DNA of 64,000 nt from Aved-18 sp964606665. Lineage in GTDB: Bacteria > Cyanobacteriota > Vampirovibrionia > Obscuribacterales > Obscuribacteraceae. The stretch is from positions 30,275-94,274 of the forward strand of contig CAZSHS010000012.1 in the NCBI GenBank assembly GCA_964606665.1, written 5' to 3'. The notes beneath the pieces were generated by a model, which saw only the letters and a list, made by a program, of their open reading frames with translations, was not told the origin of the DNA and ran no database searches. The translations under genes were made by a program, and so were the position numbers. Numbering within the stretch: the first letter of the stretch is position 1; each line of letters begins with the position of its first letter. Shown in pieces: positions 61,043 through 64,000 of this stretch.

Positions 61043-61552
61043 ATGGAAATTCCCTTAAAACCCGACCTTAGTAGCGAAATAAGCAATTTCCAAATTCTTG
61101 GACCTGATTTATGGCGCGGTGGTCAACCCACTCCAAATGCTTTCACTTTGCTCAAAAATAATGGCGCCAAGACCATTATTAGTTTGCGCGAAGAACAAAC
61201 AGCTCTTCAAAAAGAACGTGAAATAGTCACTGCTCTTGGCATGAATTATTACGCAATTCCTATGCGCCCTTTTTCTGTGCCTGAAGAAGAGGCGATTGAG
61301 TACTTTTTAGACATTGTGTCTGACCCCAAGAATCAACCCTGTTTCGTACATTGTCTTCATGGAATGGACAGAACTGGATTAGTTGTAGCAATTTATCGCA
61401 TGCACAAATATAATTGGAGCTTCGAGGAAGCGCAGGAAGAATTGTTACAGATGGGGTTCCATATGGAATTTCAAAATCTGTTTCAAGTATTTTTTGCTTA
61501 TGCTGAACGTATAAAACAAAAAACCGTAAACATTGAAAAATTGGTAGAGTGA
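61043..61552 (+). CDS. Dual-specificity/tyrosine-type protein phosphatase, 169 aa
   Basis: PTP-fold protein. Catalytic loop VHCLHGMDRTGLVVA with Cys104 and Arg110 gives the CX5R signature. The general-acid loop is probably around MRPFSVPEE. GPDLWRGGQPTPNAFTLLKN is the common start of DSP-like bacterial phosphatases. Substrate could be phosphotyrosine, phosphoinositide or another phosphate ester. Its stop overlaps the GTG that could start S18, so the two are likely one transcript. Confidence 0.87.
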   Translation: MEIPLKPDLSSEISNFQILGPDLWRGGQPTPNAFTLLKNNGAKTIISLREEQTALQKEREIVTALGMNYYAIPMRPFSVPEEEAIEYFLDIVSDPKNQPCFVHCLHGMDRTGLVVAIYRMHKYNWSFEEAQEELLQMGFHMEFQNLFQVFFAYAERIKQKTVNIEKLVE

Positions 61553-61560
61553 AGTTAGAT

Positions 61561-61815
61561 ATGTACAATCAACGATCCAGATCCTTTGACTCGGCACTCG
61601 GCGGAAAACGCAGACGCCAAGACCCAATTGCAGCAAATAAAATCGAGTATATCGATTTCAAAGATGTCCTTATGCTGCGCAAATTCCTTACGGATAACGG
61701 CAAGATACTGCCTGCTCGCATAACTGGTTGCTCTAAAAAGAATCAGAAAGCGATTACCACAGCGGTCAAACGTGCCAGAGCAATTGGGCTTCTGCCTTAC
61801 AGCGGAAATCTCTAA
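61561..61815 (+). CDS. rpsR: 30S ribosomal protein S18
   Basis: 84 aa from ATG at 61561 (a GTG at 61549 is possible). ANKIEYIDFKDVLMLRKFLT then GKILPARITGCSKKNQKAIT and KRARAIGLLPYS are canonical S18 sequence, a small-subunit protein that pairs with S6. S18 is normally in the rpsF-ssb-rpsR-rplI cluster; here it follows a phosphatase and none of those genes is adjacent. The single Cys in TGCSKKNQ (family usually Gly or Cys) is unremarkable. Confidence 0.96.
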   Translation: MYNQRSRSFDSALGGKRRRQDPIAANKIEYIDFKDVLMLRKFLTDNGKILPARITGCSKKNQKAITTAVKRARAIGLLPYSGNL

Positions 61816-62270
61816 GTAGTCAAACCCCGAGGCTTAAACGCCTTGGCTAGCGGAGCTTCGATAGCTCAATATCACCATGACAACATGCGGATAGGCATGG
61901 TAAGCCACGCTTATCAAAACTTGACATTGTCTTTTCTTGATTTCACCGATTTCGTAAACGCTTTATTGATGAGGATTTTCAGTTCCTGCACTAATAGTGC
62001 GAATGTAACGAACTGTACAAACCGGGATGACAAGCGGATAGAGCCTATTTGACCATTTTTTATACAACTGGACTTTGAACCTCCAATTAGCATATATAAG
62101 GGTTGCACTAAATTCTAAAGCTTGGAAATTATTTTTCCTCACCGGCAAAACTCTCAAACACTTCGACTCTAACCATTCTTGTCTGCTCTTTTGCAGAAAC
62201 TAGAAAACACGGCTATTGTCGATTCGTTTTGCCGCCCCCAAACATGCCCAACCAATAAGGGAGACTCATT
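61816..62270. other. Intergenic region, 455 bp
   Basis: Between S18 and the 85-aa zinc-finger gene. A CCGAGGC/GCCTTGG hairpin at 61827-61846 follows S18 but has no T run. Short overlapping ORFs on both strands lack ribosome binding sites. GGGAG near 62260 serves the next gene. No other feature is seen. Confidence 0.4.
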
Positions 62271-62528
62271 ATGAGCACTGTGGCTCTGAAGATCTGCGCT
62301 ACACCCCACCAACTGCAACCGACGGCTCTCAAGCCGCGCAGGATGTGCGGATGCTTCAACTGCTTGACCATCTTCGAGGCAACCGATGTCCCTCCCTATC
62401 CCGGCTATGCCACAAGTCCGCTGTGCCCGAATTGCGGCCAGGACACAGTCCTCGACGGTTCAACTGTGCCGTCGCTCGACAATCAACTTCTTTGCGAAAT
62501 CAACCAATACTGGTTCGATTCAAAGTAG
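62271..62528 (+). CDS. Small zinc-finger protein, 85 aa
   Basis: AAGGGAGACTCATT precedes the ATG. C28xxC31 (GCFNCL) and C52xxC55 (CPNCGQDTVLDG), with C26 in addition, form one zinc site; the ending LLCEINQYWF fits a family of small bacterial proteins that read CFxCLxxF...CPxCGxDxVxG...MxxxWF, which I recall as uncharacterised. Probably cytoplasmic. It forms an operon with the 71-aa protein 63 bases downstream. Confidence 0.72.
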   Translation: MSTVALKICATPHQLQPTALKPRRMCGCFNCLTIFEATDVPPYPGYATSPLCPNCGQDTVLDGSTVPSLDNQLLCEINQYWFDSK

Positions 62529-62591
62529 CCCCCATTTTCTTTCCGCCAATTCAGTCGCTATTACGTCAACGTCGCACACAAGGAGATCGCG

Positions 62592-62807
62592 ATGAGCCAG
62601 TTGCCCACCCAAGCTCAACCTCAACTGCAACCTGAAGGTCAGAATCTCTGCCCTGATGGCTGCACTCATTGCAGCACACCTCTCAAGAGCGGACTCAAGT
62701 ACGAGGGCATCTGCACCACGTGCCAGCCAATCTATCTGCAGCGATGCGGTGGATGTCAGCGCCAGCTCTGGGACTGCATGTGCATCAAGCCGCACACCTG
62801 GGAATAG
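62592..62807 (+). CDS. Small Cys-rich protein, 71 aa
   Basis: AAGGAGATCGCG precedes the ATG. After a Gln-rich start (MSQLPTQAQPQLQPEGQNLC) it has CPDGCTHC, CTTC, CGGC and CMC clusters, nine cysteines in all, typical of two treble-clef or ribbon zinc sites. Family not recognised. It is followed by a terminator. Similar in style to the 55-aa protein at 501-668. Confidence 0.65.
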   Translation: MSQLPTQAQPQLQPEGQNLCPDGCTHCSTPLKSGLKYEGICTTCQPIYLQRCGGCQRQLWDCMCIKPHTWE

Positions 62808-62822
62808 AACGGCGTTAATTGG

Positions 62823-62867
62823 CGGGGAGCTCTTCAATAGAGCTTCCCGTTTCCCTGATTTTTTTCT
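62823..62867 (+). terminator. Rho-independent terminator
   Basis: CGGGGAGCTC pairs with GAGCTTCCCG (one G-U), followed after a short spacer by a seven-T run. Ends the 62271-62807 unit. Confidence 0.8.
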
Positions 62868-64000
62868 ATTTCTGCTCTGTCTTCATTTTACTATTTAATT
62901 TAGTATGTGCTATTTGCTCTAGAGCAATACAAAATTGCTCTACTTCGCTCAAAGTATTTGTATGTCCAAAACTGGCTCGAACTAAGCCTTGCTCTATGCT
63001 GCCAATCTTCAAATGCGCTTGCCTTGCGCAATGCAAACCACCACGAACAGCAATTTGATGCTCGTCACTAAGCATAGATGCCAAATTAGAAGAACTAATT
63101 TTATCGAATAAGAATGACACTATAGGCAGGTCTGGAATACTTGGCGAAGTAAACTTGCCGTAACCGCCCTCGATAATTTTCAAATATGCCCTGTCCGAAG
63201 CCCAGTCAATAAAGGCTTTTCGCAGTTTTAGTTGGTTCAATAAAACAGACTCTATCCCGCTTTCTTGCATATAAGAAAGTCCGGCATACATTGATACTAT
63301 TGCGGGTCCATCTTGAGTTCCAGCTTCAAAGCGATCCGGCATAGAATCAGGAGGCATCAAATCTTCTGATTTAGATCCGGTACCACCTGTGATGGTAGGC
63401 TCAAGCCTTAGCTGCCAATCGTCTTTAATATAAAGCAGGCCAGCTCCAGGCGCACCAAGCAATCCTTTGTGACCTGACGCACAATAAAATGTGACAGCAT
63501 CGTGTTTTCCTTCCAGGTCTATTTTGATTTTTCCCGCTGTCTGGGCAGCATCTATCAGCAACGGAATATCATTTTGTTTGCAATATGCGCAGATTTTTTC
63601 AAGATCTAAAACAGCGCCAGTAACATTACTCGCCGCAGTTAACACCACTAATCTAGGTTTTTTAGCCAATCTAATTTCGCTTACATCGACGTTTAAAATG
63701 GCAATTTCCAAATTGTGTTTTCTTTCTATCTGATACAAAGGTCGTGTCACAGCATTGTGTTCAAGTGCTCCGGTCAAAATGCAATCGCCCGGCCTGAAAT
63801 AACCTTTCTGACTAAGACCCTTCAAAACGTAATTAATCGAATGAGTACATCCTGGCGTAAAAATTAAGCGCTCGCTTGATTTAATTCCGAAATATTGAGC
63901 TAAATTTTCGCGCGCTTCAAATATCTTTCTGGCGCCTTCAAATGCCAATATATGGCCCCCACGTCCGGGATTTCCGCAACCTTGCAAAAAGCCCAAGACA
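62866..64000 (-). CDS. Cysteine-desulfurase-like class V aminotransferase (truncated by window)
   Basis: At least 376 aa; the N-terminal about 15-20 residues, including the AATS-like start, are outside the window. GNPGRGGHILA, ALEHNAVTRPL, PLLIDAAQTAGKI and ASGHKGLLGAPGAG (PLP lysine) place it in fold type I class V. GLHCARQAHLKIG carries the catalytic Cys where SufS-type enzymes have GxHCAP. It would mobilise sulfur from cysteine for Fe-S or thiolation, but no SUF genes are visible. The C-terminus overlaps the 62889 element. Confidence 0.87.
   Translation of the reverse strand, partial: VLGFLQGCGNPGRGGHILAFEGARKIFEARENLAQYFGIKSSERLIFTPGCTHSINYVLKGLSQKGYFRPGDCILTGALEHNAVTRPLYQIERKHNLEIAILNVDVSEIRLAKKPRLVVLTAASNVTGAVLDLEKICAYCKQNDIPLLIDAAQTAGKIKIDLEGKHDAVTFYCASGHKGLLGAPGAGLLYIKDDWQLRLEPTITGGTGSKSEDLMPPDSMPDRFEAGTQDGPAIVSMYAGLSYMQESGIESVLLNQLKLRKAFIDWASDRAYLKIIEGGYGKFTSPSIPDLPIVSFLFDKISSSNLASMLSDEHQIAVRGGLHCARQAHLKIGSIEQGLVRASFGHTNTLSEVEQFCIALEQIAHTKLNSKMKTEQK
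62889..62905. repeat. TACTA-N6-TTAGTA element, copy 6
   Basis: TACTATTTAATTTAGTA, 22 bases after the plus-strand terminator. Unlike the other copies it lies inside the extreme 3' end of a converging coding sequence (last codons of 62866-64000). Confidence 0.55.

Noticed and set aside
61843..62157. Overlapping 60-70 codon ORFs on both strands after S18
   Set aside because: No ribosome binding sites and mixed composition; probably non-coding.
1..64000. tRNA or rRNA genes
   Set aside because: No cloverleaf-like GGTTCRA boxes or rRNA segments were found by eye on either strand.

Overview
The window is a scaffold piece of a bacterial genome with one 10-N gap at 33147-33156, as in a metagenome-assembled genome. 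It has moderate GC, densely packed genes, standard stop codons, AAAGGA/AGGAG ribosome binding sites and ATG, GTG or TTG starts. An SbtA-type bicarbonate transporter homologue, a BT1-type folate/biopterin carrier, many TPR and PDZ proteins and several Sec signal peptides suggest a non-photosynthetic relative of Cyanobacteria (Melainabacteria/Vampirovibrionia, perhaps Obscuribacterales). That placement is inference from recalled family distributions; no rRNA or tRNA gene was seen.

Region by region. 1-10.3 kb: truncated thioredoxin reductase, a 55-aa zinc-ribbon protein, NAD kinase, a nicotinamidase-like hydrolase, a Spinster-like MFS carrier, a fusion of a degenerate NMN-adenylyltransferase-like domain with a methyltransferase, an S41 protease and small membrane proteins. 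10.4-12.9 kb: membrane-anchored M28 peptidase and homoserine kinase. 13.0-20.6 kb: two extended SDR epimerase/dehydrogenases, TPR and TPR-PDZ proteins, a flippase-like protein carrying a C-terminal domain that resembles the N-terminus of fatty-alcohol oxidases, and a GMC oxidoreductase; probably lipid modification. 20.6-23.9 kb: SbtA-like transporter with an extra extracytoplasmic domain, then a MocR-type regulator lacking the PLP lysine. 24.1-28.1 kb: three N-terminally membrane-anchored proteins (metallophosphoesterase, unknown, DyP peroxidase).

28.4-35.4 kb: minus-strand, GC-rich, probably well-expressed genes (acyl-CoA dehydrogenase, small unknowns, bacterioferritin-associated ferredoxin, TPR, D-amino-acid oxidase-like), broken by a 1-kb non-coding stretch that contains the assembly gap. 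35.8-45.4 kb: BT1 transporter, MOSC protein and a five-gene minus-strand cluster (D-amino-acid oxidase-like, cystathionine-synthase-like, SDR, DAP/ornithine-decarboxylase-like, and an 890-aa fusion of PLP fold type I and type II enzymes). This looks like an uncharacterised amino-acid-derived metabolite pathway. 45.8-47.8 kb: flavodoxin, two small proteins, sugar-nucleotide dehydratase. 47.9-54.0 kb: CocE-type hydrolase facing four tandem exported von Willebrand A proteins. 54.2-64.0 kb: TPR-zinc-ribbon protein, free-standing ClpB-D2-like ATPase, polytopic membrane protein, GMP synthase, protein phosphatase, ribosomal protein S18, two small zinc-finger proteins and a truncated cysteine-desulfurase-like enzyme.

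The main unexplained signals are: a 17-bp TACTA...TTAGTA element placed between converging genes at least six times; the PLP cluster and its double-fold fusion; the four vWA paralogues sharing a short leader motif; the MocR regulator with Lys replaced by Gln; and two unusual domain fusions (flippase plus alcohol-oxidase domain, NMNAT-like plus methyltransferase).
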